Source: Thermoproteota archaeon
GTDB lineage: Archaea > Korarchaeota > Korarchaeia > Korarchaeales > Korarchaeaceae
Assembly (NCBI GenBank): GCA_027492205.1
Contig: JAOZFN010000006.1
Coordinates: 69,369 to 133,368, forward strand
Direction of reading: 5' to 3'
Length of the DNA stretch: 64,000 nucleotides
The notes beneath the pieces are model-generated. The model was given only the letters and a program-made list of their open reading frames with translations. It was not told the origin of the DNA and ran no database searches. Of this stretch, positions 8,564 through 17,283 are shown piece by piece; position 1 is the stretch's first letter; each line of letters opens with the position of its first letter. Position numbers and translations under genes: made by a program.

Positions 8564-9643
8564 GATTCTCGGGAGGGCCCACAGATCCGTGACCTGGGGG
8601 GCGCCGAGGGGAATCTCGGCCTCCCTCCCCCTCCTGTTCACCCACACCCCCCTCACGCCGGCGGACTGCGCCGACAGGACGTCCGACTTCAGGACGTCCC
8701 CGACCGCGATCGCCCCGTCCGGCCGCGCGCCCACCACCCTCAGGGCCCGACGAAACGCCTCCGGACTCGTCTTGTTGACCCCCAGGTCCTCTGACGTAAG
8801 GACCGCCTCGAAGTAGTGCTCTAACCCTATGGCCCTTAGCTTCTCCCTCTGCCAGCGGGATCCGCCGTCAGTCAGGAGCACCAGCCTGATCCCCCTCCTC
8901 CTGAGCTCTCTCAGGGACGCGACGTCTGGGTAAGGCCTCACGATCTCTAGGACCTCCCGCCAGTACTCTTCCTCCGCCTCCTCCGGCGGGGGAATCGCGC
9001 CGAGCCTGGCCCCAAGCCTCTCAAAGAGCAGGCGCTTCGAGTACCTCTCCGGTGAGTCCCCCAACTCTGCGTAGATCTCCCTCCTGACGGCCTCGTACTC
9101 CGACACGAGGGTCTCGGGGTCGACCCCCCACTTCGGCGCGAGCTTCCTGAGGGCGTCGTGCCTCTTCACGTCGTAGTCGCAGAGCGTGCCGTCTAGGTCC
9201 ACGAAGACCAGATCACCCCGCTCGTAGTACTCCGGCGTGAGCCCCAGCTTCCTAACGGCGCGCTCGCACTCCCTCCTGGCGGATGTGAGGTCCCGTCCGA
9301 GGTACTTGAGGTGCGTCTCCGCTCGGGAGTCGCTGCACCCGAACCGCCTGACCGGCTCCCCCGTCACCTCCTCCGCTAGGAGGTCCTCCAGTCTGGGGTC
9401 GTCCGTTCGGCCGACTATGGCCGTCATCGGGGCGAACTCGATCCTGCTGGTGAGCCAGTCGACGTGCCACCTCACGCGACTCGGCCTGAGGAGATGCCTC
9501 CTTATCCGCGCGGACAGCCCCCTCATCGCCCGACCGACGTAGGCGTAGTAGCCGGCCTCGAAGCCAAAACTGCCGAGTGCCCCGACCCGGTACTCTCCCC
9601 CCTTTCTGCAAGAGATCAACAGTGCGTAGACGCCGGAGTCCAA
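8543..9643 (-). CDS. fusion of GIY-YIG (DUF123) nuclease-like domain and HAD hydrolase
   Basis: Residues 1-130 are a DUF123/COG1833 GIY-YIG-like domain (VYALLI, then GYYAYVGRA at 31-39, with conserved basic and Cys/His residues around 100-112). Residues 145-366 are a haloacid-dehalogenase domain: motif I DLDGT with D149 and D151, motif II near LLTDGGS, motif III Lys in the NKTSPEAF region and motif IV in GDVLKSD. The TTG start at 9643 is supported by GAGGAGGT a few bases upstream and by the start of the GIY motif. Each half exists alone in many archaea; this covalent union is unusual. HAD substrate is unknown. Confidence 0.8.
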   Translation of the reverse strand: MDSGVYALLISCRKGGEYRVGALGSFGFEAGYYAYVGRAMRGLSARIRRHLLRPSRVRWHVDWLTSRIEFAPMTAIVGRTDDPRLEDLLAEEVTGEPVRRFGCSDSRAETHLKYLGRDLTSARRECERAVRKLGLTPEYYERGDLVFVDLDGTLCDYDVKRHDALRKLAPKWGVDPETLVSEYEAVRREIYAELGDSPERYSKRLLFERLGARLGAIPPPEEAEEEYWREVLEIVRPYPDVASLRELRRRGIRLVLLTDGGSRWQREKLRAIGLEHYFEAVLTSEDLGVNKTSPEAFRRALRVVGARPDGAIAVGDVLKSDVLSAQSAGVRGVWVNRRGREAEIPLGAPQVTDLWALPRILVTGVR

Positions 9644-9710
9644 GGTAACCTCCTCTCTTCTGGCCGCCAGCCTTGGGCCTAGAAAAAGGGAGAGAGGGAA
9701 AAATCGCGCG

Positions 9711-10709
9711 TCAACCGAAGCCTGGCGGCCTCACGTTCACTACGTCCTTGTTGACGAGGGTGGGCGGGACCTTGCCCTCCTTAAACGCGATCAGGTTCTC
9801 GGCCACTATGTCGGCCATCTTGGACCTGGTCTCTATGCTGGCGCTGGCGGCGTGCGGGGCGAGGACGACATTCTTGAGCTGTAGCAGCGGGTCGTCGGGC
9901 GGTATAGGCTCCCGCTCGAACACGTCCAGCGCGGCCCCGGCGATCCAGCCCTCCTTCAAGGCCCTGTAGAGGGCCTTCTGGTCGACCACCTTGCCCCTGG
10001 CCGTGTTGATGAGGAAGGCGGTGGGCTTCATCATCTTCAGCTCCCCCTCCCCTATCATGTGATAGGTCTCGGGGAGGAGCGGCACGTGGAGGCTCACGAA
10101 GTCCGACTCCTTGAGGAGGGTCTCCAGGTCCACCCTCTTGGCGCCCACTTCCTTCTCTATCTCAGGTCTCGGCACCACGTCGTAGTAGAGGATCTTCATG
10201 CCGAACCCCTTGGCCCTCCTCGCGACGGCCTGACCTATCCTCCCCATGCCGACGATGCCTAGGGTCGCGCCGTGCACGTCTGTGCCCAGCATCATGAGCG
10301 GATGCCAGGCCACCTTCCACTGGCCGGATCTGACGTAGTGGTCGGCCTCGACTAGCCTCCTGGCGACTGCCAGCAGGAGGGCGAACGCGAAGTCCGCGAC
10401 GGTCTCAGTCAGGACGCCCGGCGTGTTGGTCACGTAGATTCCCCTCTCGGTGGCGGCCTTCACGTCGATGTTGTCGAATCCAACGGCGTACTGGGAGATT
10501 ATCCTCAGGTTCGGCGCGGCGTCCATCACCTCGGCGTCTATCGGGTCCGTCAGCAGCGAGACGAGCGCGTCCTTGTCCTTGACCCTCTCGATTATCACGT
10601 CCTTCGGGGGCGGGGCCTCCTCCGGCCAGAGATCGACCTCGAAGTGCTCCTTGATCTTCTTGAGGCCCCTCTCGGGGATCTCCCTGGTCATGAACAGCTT
10701 GGGCTTCAT
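9711..10709 (-). CDS. gyaR: D-2-hydroxyacid dehydrogenase (glyoxylate/hydroxypyruvate reductase type)
   Basis: This NAD(P)H-dependent reductase belongs to the family of archaeal glyoxylate reductases. The 332 residues show the Rossmann motif GIVGMGRIG near residue 154 and the catalytic triad: Arg in NTARG, Glu in FEREP and His in APHAAS. The start is followed by the typical [12 protein letters not shown]. An AT element TTATAGGTTAAAC (minus strand, about 10736-10748) lies about 28 bp upstream of the ATG. Pyrimidine-rich runs after the stop probably terminate it. Phosphoglycerate dehydrogenase is less likely because no ACT domain follows. Confidence 0.87.
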   Translation of the reverse strand: MKPKLFMTREIPERGLKKIKEHFEVDLWPEEAPPPKDVIIERVKDKDALVSLLTDPIDAEVMDAAPNLRIISQYAVGFDNIDVKAATERGIYVTNTPGVLTETVADFAFALLLAVARRLVEADHYVRSGQWKVAWHPLMMLGTDVHGATLGIVGMGRIGQAVARRAKGFGMKILYYDVVPRPEIEKEVGAKRVDLETLLKESDFVSLHVPLLPETYHMIGEGELKMMKPTAFLINTARGKVVDQKALYRALKEGWIAGAALDVFEREPIPPDDPLLQLKNVVLAPHAASASIETRSKMADIVAENLIAFKEGKVPPTLVNKDVVNVRPPGFG

Positions 10710-10752
10710 GGGCTCACCCAGGCTCGCCGGCGAGTTTAACCTATAAACAGGC

Positions 10753-11388
10753 TCACCTGAAGACGAAGCCGGTCTTCATGTACCACATGTAGAGGTCCAG
10801 CTCGGCCAGGCTGAGGCCAGCCTCTGCTGCAACCCCCCGAAGGATCTCCTCCAGCTGGAGGTACCTCCCCCTCGTCAGGCTCCTGGGAATGTCCCCTATG
10901 AGCCCATACTCGCGCATGACCCTCACTATGTGCCGGTCGATTATGGCTACGTCTTTCCTCCCGGTGTTCCTCAGGAAGTGGCTGGACTCCTTCATCCCCA
11001 GCCCCCGCACGTTCTCCCTCAGCCACTCCCTCGCCCTCTCAGAGCTCAGCCTAGGCACCACCTCCCTAATGCGCCGGAGGAGGGGTCTGTTCGACACTAC
11101 GTACTCGGCCCGGGTCCTCGGGAACCTGTGTCCCATGGAGCGCAGGATCTCTTCGACCTCGCTCACTGGGGCCTCAAAGAGCGCGCCGGTCTCCCACAGG
11201 CGGCTGGCCATCCGGAAAGCCTCGACGGCCTTGAAGTTGGCGGCCAAGACGCAGAAAGCCAGCTCTCTGGCCCACAGCCTCCAGTCCCCTCGCCCTATCT
11301 CCTCGAACTCCCTGATCCTCTCCCTCACCGTTCTCCCGACCCCGGGATCTTTTGCGAGTTCCTGAACGGCGTAGACGAGCCCTCTCAT
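10753..11388 (-). CDS. ogg: archaeal N-glycosylase/DNA lyase (8-oxoguanine, Ogg2 type)
   Basis: This enzyme removes 8-oxoguanine and cleaves the strand by beta-elimination. The helix-hairpin-helix catalytic region is clear: [15 protein letters not shown] carries the Schiff-base lysine and IIDRHI the catalytic aspartate. [11 protein letters not shown] closes the protein as in archaeal Ogg2. I prefer ATG 11388 because the only AT box (11414-11421) would then sit about 29 bp upstream; an in-frame ATG at 11415 touches that box and would add nine residues. It is divergent to radA, another DNA repair gene, and shares its promoter region. Confidence 0.88.
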   Translation of the reverse strand: MRGLVYAVQELAKDPGVGRTVRERIREFEEIGRGDWRLWARELAFCVLAANFKAVEAFRMASRLWETGALFEAPVSEVEEILRSMGHRFPRTRAEYVVSNRPLLRRIREVVPRLSSERAREWLRENVRGLGMKESSHFLRNTGRKDVAIIDRHIVRVMREYGLIGDIPRSLTRGRYLQLEEILRGVAAEAGLSLAELDLYMWYMKTGFVFR

Positions 11389-11413
11389 TTGGTCAAACTT
11401 TCTCACGCGCGAC

Positions 11414-11421
11414 ATTATTAT
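11414..11421. promoter_or_regulatory. shared TATA box of ogg and radA
   Basis: ATTATTAT is the only AT-rich stretch between the divergent genes. Its centre is about 28 bp from the radA ATG (11445) and about 29 bp from the ogg ATG (11388). Both distances fit a TATA box for leaderless transcription, one in each direction. Confidence 0.6.
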
Positions 11422-11444
11422 CCCCGCGCCGCCGCGCAGCGGGG

Positions 11445-12494
11445 ATGCCAAGGGCCAAGAAGAAGGTGGAGCCCGAGGAGGGAGAGGGGGGAGAGGGGGC
11501 CCAAGAGGAGCCCGAGTCCCCCCCGCTTGACGAGCTGGACGGGGCCGAGGCCATCGAGGAGGTCGACCTCACCACCCTGAGCGGGGTCGGGCCGACCATA
11601 GCGAAGAGGCTCACGGAGGCTGGCTTCACGACCCTCGAGTCGATAGCCCTCACGTCCCCGGCGGAGCTCTCCGCCGCGGCCGGGATCCCTATGTCCACGG
11701 CCAGCAAGATCATCGCGTCGGCCAGGAAGATACTGAAGGTCGATGTGATGACCGCCTTCGATTACTACCAGAAGAGGAAGAGCGTTCAGAGGATAACGAC
11801 CGGCACCAAGGCCCTAGACGACTTGCTTGGAGGGGGGGTTGAGACCCAGGCTATAACGGAGATTTACGGCCCCTATGGGAGCGGGAAGACTCAGCTCTGT
11901 CATCAGATGGCCGTGACGGTTCAGCTGCCCGTCGAGAGGGGCGGGCTCGGTCGCAGGTGCCTCTACATTGACACCGAGGGGACGTTCAGGCCCGAGAGGA
12001 TCGTTCAGATAGCTGAGAGATTCGAGCTCGACCCGGAGACTACCCTGAAGAACATTCTGGTAGCCAGGGCCTTCACCGCCGACCACCAGATGGTCGTGAC
12101 GGAGAAGGCGGAGCCGTACCTGAAGAAGTACAACATCGGCCTGATCATCGTGGACTCGCTGATAAGCCACTTCAGAGGGGAGTTCGTCGGCAGAGAAAAC
12201 TTGGCCGCGCGTCAGCAGAAGCTGAACAAGTACCTCCACAAGCTCCTGAGGTACGCCCTGGGGTACAACCTGGCGGTGCTGGTTACCAACCAGGTCCTCG
12301 CCCAGCCGGATGCCTTCTTCGGGGACCCCAACAGGCCGGCGGGAGGCCACGTCTTGGGGCACGGGGTGACCGCCAGACTCTACATAAAGCGGGCCAAGGG
12401 GAACCGCAGGCTGGTCAAGCTGGTCAAGAGCCCCTACCTGCCAGAGGACTCGGCGGAGGTCGCGATCACAGGGGGCGGCGTCGAGGACGTGTGA
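11445..12494 (+). CDS. radA: DNA repair and recombination protein RadA
   Basis: This archaeal RecA/Rad51 recombinase forms filaments on single-stranded DNA. An acidic N-terminal tail precedes the helix-hairpin-helix domain (SGVGPTIAKRLTEAG). The ATPase core has Walker A GPYGSGKTQ near residue 142 and Walker B LIIVDS near 231. The ATG at 11445 fits the shared TATA box and gives the typical MPRAKKK start. A longer frame from a GTG upstream exists but would start inside ogg. The stop overlaps the following small gene, suggesting one operon with the thiolation genes. Confidence 0.95.
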   Translation: MPRAKKKVEPEEGEGGEGAQEEPESPPLDELDGAEAIEEVDLTTLSGVGPTIAKRLTEAGFTTLESIALTSPAELSAAAGIPMSTASKIIASARKILKVDVMTAFDYYQKRKSVQRITTGTKALDDLLGGGVETQAITEIYGPYGSGKTQLCHQMAVTVQLPVERGGLGRRCLYIDTEGTFRPERIVQIAERFELDPETTLKNILVARAFTADHQMVVTEKAEPYLKKYNIGLIIVDSLISHFRGEFVGRENLAARQQKLNKYLHKLLRYALGYNLAVLVTNQVLAQPDAFFGDPNRPAGGHVLGHGVTARLYIKRAKGNRRLVKLVKSPYLPEDSAEVAITGGGVEDV

Positions 12495-12505
12495 GGGCCC
12501 ATCAA

Positions 12506-12715
12506 ATGAGGCGGCAGGTTCGAGTTCGGCTGGAGGGAGAGGAGGTATCGGTCGACGCCCACATGAGGATATCTGAACTCATGCGCGAACTCGGCTATCA
12601 CCCTGAGGCCCACGTTCCCTTCGTGAACGGATCTCCTGCGCCTGAGAGAATGTACCTCTCCAATGGGGACGATGTGAGGTTCGTCAGGATCACCGTGCAC
12701 CACCCGGGCGTGTGA
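12506..12715 (+). CDS. ubiquitin-like (MoaD/ThiS/TtuB-type) protein without C-terminal GG
   Basis: The 69-residue product has the beta-grasp pattern of sulfur carriers and the last strands GDDVRFVRITVHHPG as in TtuB/ThiS-like proteins. It ends in PGV rather than the diglycine that is normally adenylated and thiocarboxylated. It lies directly between radA and the tRNA thiolase gene, where an archaeal sulfur donor is expected. I chose ATG 12506 because GAGGGC lies about six bases upstream; a GTG at 12491, overlapping the radA stop, is the alternative. The missing GG makes a direct carrier role uncertain. Confidence 0.7.
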   Translation: MRRQVRVRLEGEEVSVDAHMRISELMRELGYHPEAHVPFVNGSPAPERMYLSNGDDVRFVRITVHHPGV

Positions 12716-12721
12716 TGAACC

Positions 12722-13702
12722 TTGCGTCCCGCCTGTGACCGGTGTGGATCGAGAGAGGCCATTCACACGGTTCATCTCACCAACGAGAACCTCTGCGGCG
12801 AGTGCCTCGTTCAAGACGTCCGGAGAAGGGTATTCTCGCTGCTCGACAGGCTCGTCGAGGACGGAGATCGGGTCGCCGTGGCGCTCTCGGGCGGGAAAGA
12901 TAGCTCCCTCACGCTGCACCTCTTGGCGGAGTACCAGAGCGTCGAGCGAAGGAAGTTTGACCTGATGGCCATCACGGTGGACGAGGGGACCGCTTACAGA
13001 AGGTCCGGCATAGAAGCCGCCCGCAAGCTGACCCGAAGGCTGGGCGTGGGGCACGTCGTTGTGGGGATGAGGGACATCCACGGGATAGACGTGGCGGAGG
13101 TCAGGGCGATCCTCCCCAGGCGCTGGAGGAGGTCGGCCTGTACCTACTGCGGAGTCCTGAGGCGGTGGGCAATTAACAAGGTGGCCAGGGAGGAGGGCGC
13201 CACCAAGGTGGCGACCGGCCACAACCTAGACGACGTACTTCAGACTCACCTAATGAACCTGGCTCGGGGCGACGTCCCCGCCATGGTGAGGTCCGGTCAG
13301 GGGGTAAAGTCTCCGTCTCCCCTCATGGTTCCGAGGATCAGACCGCTTGCTGGGGTGAGGGAGAGGGAGGTGGCGGCCGCCGCCCTCCATCTGGGCCTCC
13401 CGGCGCACTTCGGTAAGTGTCCCCTGACCACTGGCATGAGGGTTGGGGTCAGGAGGTCGATCGACGAGCTCGAGCTCGCCATCCCCGGCATCAAGGAGGA
13501 CCTACTCTCGGGCCTGTGGGCCGTGATAGGAGAGGTTAGGGCCTCCGGGGCGATTGGTGTCGAGTTAAGGTCGTGTAAGCTGTGCGGTGAGCCAACGACT
13601 GGTGAGATCTGCAAGACTTGCCAAATGAAGCTGGAGCTGCAGGACCTGGCCCACAGGCCCCTCCTCTTTCCGCGTCAACCCCAGGCTAACTCAAATTATT
13701 AG
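12722..13702 (+). CDS. ttuA: tRNA 2-thiolation enzyme, TtuA/Ncs6 family
   Basis: This predicted enzyme thiolates a tRNA uridine using a ubiquitin-like sulfur donor. The 326 residues show an N-terminal zinc site (CDRC at 5-8 and CGEC at 22-25), the PP-loop SGGKDS near 56-61, CTYCG near 140, GHNLDDVLQT, and a C-terminal CKLC...CKTC zinc finger. The first cysteines immediately follow the start, so the TTG at 12722 is needed; no other in-frame start would keep them. The small ubiquitin-like gene ends six bases upstream, which supports a functional pair. Confidence 0.9.
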   Translation: MRPACDRCGSREAIHTVHLTNENLCGECLVQDVRRRVFSLLDRLVEDGDRVAVALSGGKDSSLTLHLLAEYQSVERRKFDLMAITVDEGTAYRRSGIEAARKLTRRLGVGHVVVGMRDIHGIDVAEVRAILPRRWRRSACTYCGVLRRWAINKVAREEGATKVATGHNLDDVLQTHLMNLARGDVPAMVRSGQGVKSPSPLMVPRIRPLAGVREREVAAAALHLGLPAHFGKCPLTTGMRVGVRRSIDELELAIPGIKEDLLSGLWAVIGEVRASGAIGVELRSCKLCGEPTTGEICKTCQMKLELQDLAHRPLLFPRQPQANSNY

Positions 13703-13738
13703 CAACTGAGGCAACGATTGGTCGAGGTAGTTGGCGAA

Positions 13739-14515
13739 ATGGGCTGGCTGAAGTTCTCCATACTCGGTGAACCGGCAGGGGGCTACGGGCTGGCCATAGC
13801 CGGGTACCCCGGGGTGGCCAATGTCGGGGCAGGCGTGGTCACCTACCTCTCGGAGGAGCTGGGAGCCGAGCCGCTGGCGAGGCTTTACTCGGAGTACCTG
13901 TTCCTCCCGGGTAACGTTGCCGGCATATCGATATCCGAAGACGGCAGCTTCGAACTGCCCTCGATTGACATTTATCACACCAGAGAGGAAGTCTCGAGTG
14001 TCGGGAGACTCCTCTTGATCACGAGTCAGGTCCAGCCGGTCCCTTGGGGCCAGCTCGAGGTCGCGTCCAAGCTCTTGGGGAAATTGAAGTCCCTCGGGGC
14101 CAGCTCGCTTCTCGTCGTGACCGGCTTTGCGGATCCGGACATCGCGGGGCGGGTGCTGGCCTTTGGAACCAATTCAGACCTGCTCCAGAGGATCATCTCC
14201 GCCGGCGCCGAGGAGAAGACTCCCATGAAGTCCATAGTCGGTCTGGCAGGAGCCACTCTCGCGTCTGCCAAGCTCTTTGACCTGCCGTACGTTTCCTTGA
14301 CGGGGGTCTCCGAGACCTCGGCCCCAGACTTCAGGGCGGCAGGGGAGGTTCTGAAGATTCTGAACTCAGCCCTGGACCTTCAACTAAACTTGGGGAGCAT
14401 AGAAAGGAGGATAAGAGAGTTCGAGGAGATGAAGAGGAGCATCCTACGTCAGCTTGAGGAGCAGATATCCTCCATGACATCGACCGGTTCGGATGAGACG
14501 GGATACGTGGGGTGA
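13739..14515 (+). CDS. PAC2-family protein (proteasome assembly chaperone-like), first copy
   Basis: The product belongs to the PAC2/DUF75 superfamily: AIAGYPGVANVGAGVVTYL at the start, SQVQPVPWGQ in the middle, and GLAGATLASAKLF. Archaeal homologues include PbaA/PbaB-like proteasome chaperones, but this C-terminus (GYVG) lacks the HbYX tail that contacts the proteasome. A coiled-coil-like segment precedes the C-terminus. I use ATG 13739; a TTG at 13718 is in frame. AAATTATT at 13694-13701 may be its TATA box. It overlaps the PadR gene (TGATG), so the two and the glycosyltransferase gene form an operon. Confidence 0.75.
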   Translation: MGWLKFSILGEPAGGYGLAIAGYPGVANVGAGVVTYLSEELGAEPLARLYSEYLFLPGNVAGISISEDGSFELPSIDIYHTREEVSSVGRLLLITSQVQPVPWGQLEVASKLLGKLKSLGASSLLVVTGFADPDIAGRVLAFGTNSDLLQRIISAGAEEKTPMKSIVGLAGATLASAKLFDLPYVSLTGVSETSAPDFRAAGEVLKILNSALDLQLNLGSIERRIREFEEMKRSILRQLEEQISSMTSTGSDETGYVG

Positions 14516-14862
14516 TGGCTACGCCCATCGAGAGGCTCAAGAGGAAGCTCACGATAGAGAACCTCTGGCTATACATACTCACTCTACTCAAGGACGGGCC
14601 GAAGTACCCCTACGAAATACCGGATCTCATGGAGAAGAGATTTGGCTGGAAGCCTGCGCGCGTAACGGGCTACATCGTCATGAAGAGACTCGAGATGGAC
14701 GGGTACATCCGCATAGTGAGGAGGAAGAGCAGCCAGGGGAGAGTCAGGAACTACTACGAGCTAACCGACAAGGGCAGGGAGGCGCTGAGGGAGGCAGAGA
14801 ACTTCCTGAGGGGCCTCGTGAACTCCCTCTTCGGACCGGGAGAGGAGAGTGTGGGGAGTTGA
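14515..14862 (+). CDS. PadR-like winged-helix transcriptional regulator
   Basis: The 115-residue protein has the PadR core: NLWLYILTLLKDGPKYPYEI forms the first helices, a VMKRLEMDGYI recognition-helix region follows, and RNYYELTDKGREAL forms the wing and C-terminal helix. The ATG at 14515 overlaps the stop of the upstream PAC2 gene (TGATG), and its own stop overlaps the TTG start of the next gene. This tight coupling suggests it regulates its own operon. The ligand is unknown. Confidence 0.85.
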   Translation: MATPIERLKRKLTIENLWLYILTLLKDGPKYPYEIPDLMEKRFGWKPARVTGYIVMKRLEMDGYIRIVRRKSSQGRVRNYYELTDKGREALREAENFLRGLVNSLFGPGEESVGS

Positions 14863-15902
14863 GGATTTGGATAGACGTGATGACCCCCAAGCAGGCCAGG
14901 GTGTTCTCTCAGGTCTATCGAGTCGCCAGATCTAGGGGCCACGAGGTCCTCCTGACGACCCGCCTCCACGGAGAGACCACGCAGATTCTCTCTATGGAGG
15001 GGGTCCCTCACATCTCCGTTGGTAGACACGGAGGGAGGGAACTGCTCTCAAAGCTCAAGGCGTACGCCCACAGGGCCCTGGATCTAGTCGATCTCGTAAC
15101 CGAGTTTGAGCCACACGTCCTGATGAGCCTGTCCTCTCCAGAGGCAGTCAGGGTGGCATTTGGCCTTGGCGTGAGGGTGATCTCGCTGAACGACACCCCC
15201 CACTCCGTACACGTGGGGAGGTTAACTCTCCCCCTCACCGACCGCCTCGTCTACCCGGCGGCAGTTCCCGCCTACAGGTGGCTCAGTCTAGGCGCGAGGG
15301 CTGAGACGCTGAGACCCTACTACGGGGTAGACGAGGTGTCTTGGGTTCTCCCGGCCTTGGAGCGACTCCGATTTAGATGCAGAGAAGGGGGCTTGGCCGT
15401 AGTTAGACCTGAGGAGTCGCACGCGGCATATCTGACCGGCGGAGCCGGCCAAGCCAGCGTCGTTGAGCCGTGCCTCGAGTTCCTCCTTGACAGAGGGTAC
15501 AGGGTCGTGCTCCTCCCTAGGTACGATGACCAGGGTGAGTACTTTCGGAGGAGGTACGGAGATCGCGTTGTGATCCCCGACAGGGCGGTTGATCCCGTCC
15601 CCCTCTACTCCACTGCGGACGTCGTCATCTCGGGGGGCGGCACCATGTCGAGGGAGGCGGCGATGTTCGGGACGCCCGCCATCTCTCTATTTCCGCTGGA
15701 AGACCCACTGTACGTCGACGAGTTCCTTGCATCTCTGGGGCTGCCCCTATTCAGATCCAGGGATCCGAGGGACGCGCTGACTCTCCTGGGGAGAATCGTC
15801 CACGACCCCGACGAGTTCAGAGTCGACCCTCGACCCGTGCTCTCCCTACTCGAGAGCCCGGTGGAGGTCCTGCTCCAGGAGGCAGAGCGCCTAGCGGGAT
15901 GA
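14859..15902 (+). CDS. DUF354-family glycosyltransferase-like protein
   Basis: The protein matches the DUF354/COG1817 family, a GT-B-like group related to UDP-GlcNAc epimerase and glycosyltransferases. The start RIWIDVMTPKQARVF, the segment EFEPHVLMSLSSPEAVRVAF, and VDPVPLYSTADVVISGGGTMSREAAMFGTP with its glycine-rich nucleotide-sugar loop are characteristic. The start is TTG 14859, which overlaps the PadR stop and has GGGGAG just upstream. The acceptor is unknown. The gene ends nine bases before the convergent gene. Confidence 0.82.
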   Translation: MRIWIDVMTPKQARVFSQVYRVARSRGHEVLLTTRLHGETTQILSMEGVPHISVGRHGGRELLSKLKAYAHRALDLVDLVTEFEPHVLMSLSSPEAVRVAFGLGVRVISLNDTPHSVHVGRLTLPLTDRLVYPAAVPAYRWLSLGARAETLRPYYGVDEVSWVLPALERLRFRCREGGLAVVRPEESHAAYLTGGAGQASVVEPCLEFLLDRGYRVVLLPRYDDQGEYFRRRYGDRVVIPDRAVDPVPLYSTADVVISGGGTMSREAAMFGTPAISLFPLEDPLYVDEFLASLGLPLFRSRDPRDALTLLGRIVHDPDEFRVDPRPVLSLLESPVEVLLQEAERLAG

Positions 15903-15911
15903 GCGCCCTCC

Positions 15912-17231
15912 CTATGGGGCCATCCTGAACCTCCTCAAGACGCTGTCCGCGAGCACGGTCAGGGGCTCACTGACCGGCGTGAGGAGTGGGTGATAGGCGA
16001 ACTCCGTGGTCAAGAGATCCTGAAGACTCATCCCACTCAGTATCGCCAGCGCGGCCGATGATACCCTCCCCCACACCTCCCTGGCACCCCAGAACTGAGC
16101 CCCGATCAGGCGTCCCTCCTTGGTGGCAACCAGCCAGGAGAGTACCCTATCCACGCCGGGGGCGAACCTCTCCAAGTCAAGCGTAGAGAGTCTGCCGGTA
16201 ACGTGCTCCAGCCCCCACCTCGTGGCTTGGGTGGCGGACAGGCCGACGCCGCCCAACAGGCGATCTCCGACGTGAATCACGTATGGAGAGAGGGCGCCGC
16301 GATACCTCAGGTCCCCCCCAACGGCGTTTCGGCCAGCTATCCTCCCCTGAACAAGGGCCGTGGAGACTAGCCCGGTGACCACGGGACGACCTGTGACGTA
16401 CTCCCTGACCTCCGCCACGTCTCCGGCGGCGTAAACTCTCGGGGCGGCCCTCATCCTGTCGTCAACCCTGATTCCACCGGTCTCCCCTACGGGTATACCC
16501 GCCTCCGCCGCCAGCTTGGAGTTCGGCCTCACGCCCGCCGCGACTATGACGGTATCCGCCTCTATCACACGGTCTCCCGCCAGAACCTCGGAGGCCCTCC
16601 CGGTGGGCCCCCTGATCTCCTTGACGGGAGACTTCAGCAGCACCCTCACGCCCAGCGAGCGCAGGTACTTGGCCACGGTCGAAGCCACCGGCGGGTCCAC
16701 CTTCCCCGGCATGAGCTGCTCCATCATCTCGACGAGCCACACATCCTTTCCACCCTTGGCGAGCGCGCCGGCCACCTCCAAACCCGTGGCGCTGCCCCCA
16801 ACGACGACTATCCGCTCTCCCATGTGCTTCAGGATGTACTCCGCATCCTCGACGTCCCAGAGGAGCCTCACCCCCTCGAGATCTAGCCCCGAGATCGGCG
16901 GCCTCGTGGGCCTGAGCCCAGTCGCTATAACGAGAGCGTCGTACTCCAGCGACTCCTGAGAGCCGTCCTTGGAGAAGTGAACCTTCTTTCCCTCCAAGTC
17001 GATCCCCTCTACCTCGGCTGATGTGATGACCTCTATACCGGGCCTCGGAACCCTGTCAACGACGCTCTCGAGAGGGATTTCCCCCGCCACCACGTAAGGC
17101 AGGGCGCACGGGTGGTAAGATGGGTAAGGGTGTCTCTCTAGGACGATCACTTCGCTCTCGGGGCTGTCCTTCTTGGCGAACCCGGCTGCTGTCTGCCCGG
17201 CCGTCCCGTTCCCGACGACGACTACTCTCAT
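15912..17231 (-). CDS. CoA-disulfide reductase/NADH oxidase-like flavoprotein
   Basis: This belongs to the pyridine nucleotide-disulfide oxidoreductase class with a single active-site cysteine. It shows the FAD motif VVVGNGTAGQTAA at the N-terminus, CALPYVVAGE with the redox Cys near residue 43, the NAD(P) motif VVVGGSATGLEVA, and the second FAD motif VYAAGDVAEV. The C-terminal dimerisation domain is complete. Substrate could be CoA disulfide, oxygen or polysulfide. I chose ATG 17231 because a TATA box at 17255-17261 then sits about 27 bp upstream; an ATG at 17252 is almost inside the box. Confidence 0.85.
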   Translation of the reverse strand: MRVVVVGNGTAGQTAAGFAKKDSPESEVIVLERHPYPSYHPCALPYVVAGEIPLESVVDRVPRPGIEVITSAEVEGIDLEGKKVHFSKDGSQESLEYDALVIATGLRPTRPPISGLDLEGVRLLWDVEDAEYILKHMGERIVVVGGSATGLEVAGALAKGGKDVWLVEMMEQLMPGKVDPPVASTVAKYLRSLGVRVLLKSPVKEIRGPTGRASEVLAGDRVIEADTVIVAAGVRPNSKLAAEAGIPVGETGGIRVDDRMRAAPRVYAAGDVAEVREYVTGRPVVTGLVSTALVQGRIAGRNAVGGDLRYRGALSPYVIHVGDRLLGGVGLSATQATRWGLEHVTGRLSTLDLERFAPGVDRVLSWLVATKEGRLIGAQFWGAREVWGRVSSAALAILSGMSLQDLLTTEFAYHPLLTPVSEPLTVLADSVLRRFRMAP

Positions 17232-17254
17232 CGTCCCGCCCGTCAACACCATAG

Positions 17255-17261
17255 GTTAAAA
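17255..17261. promoter_or_regulatory. shared TATA box of the flavoprotein gene and the second PAC2 gene
   Basis: GTTAAAA is centred about 26 bp from the ATG at 17284 on the plus strand and about 27 bp from the ATG at 17231 on the minus strand. It is the only AT-rich element in the 52-bp gap. Confidence 0.6.
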
Positions 17262-17283
17262 GCCCGCATGCGTCGGCAGGGCG

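Noticed and set aside
14493-14858. Extended N-terminus of the DUF354 glycosyltransferase
   Set aside because: The frame is open upstream through the PadR gene, but homology and a ribosome site begin at TTG 14859; the extension is a shadow of padR.
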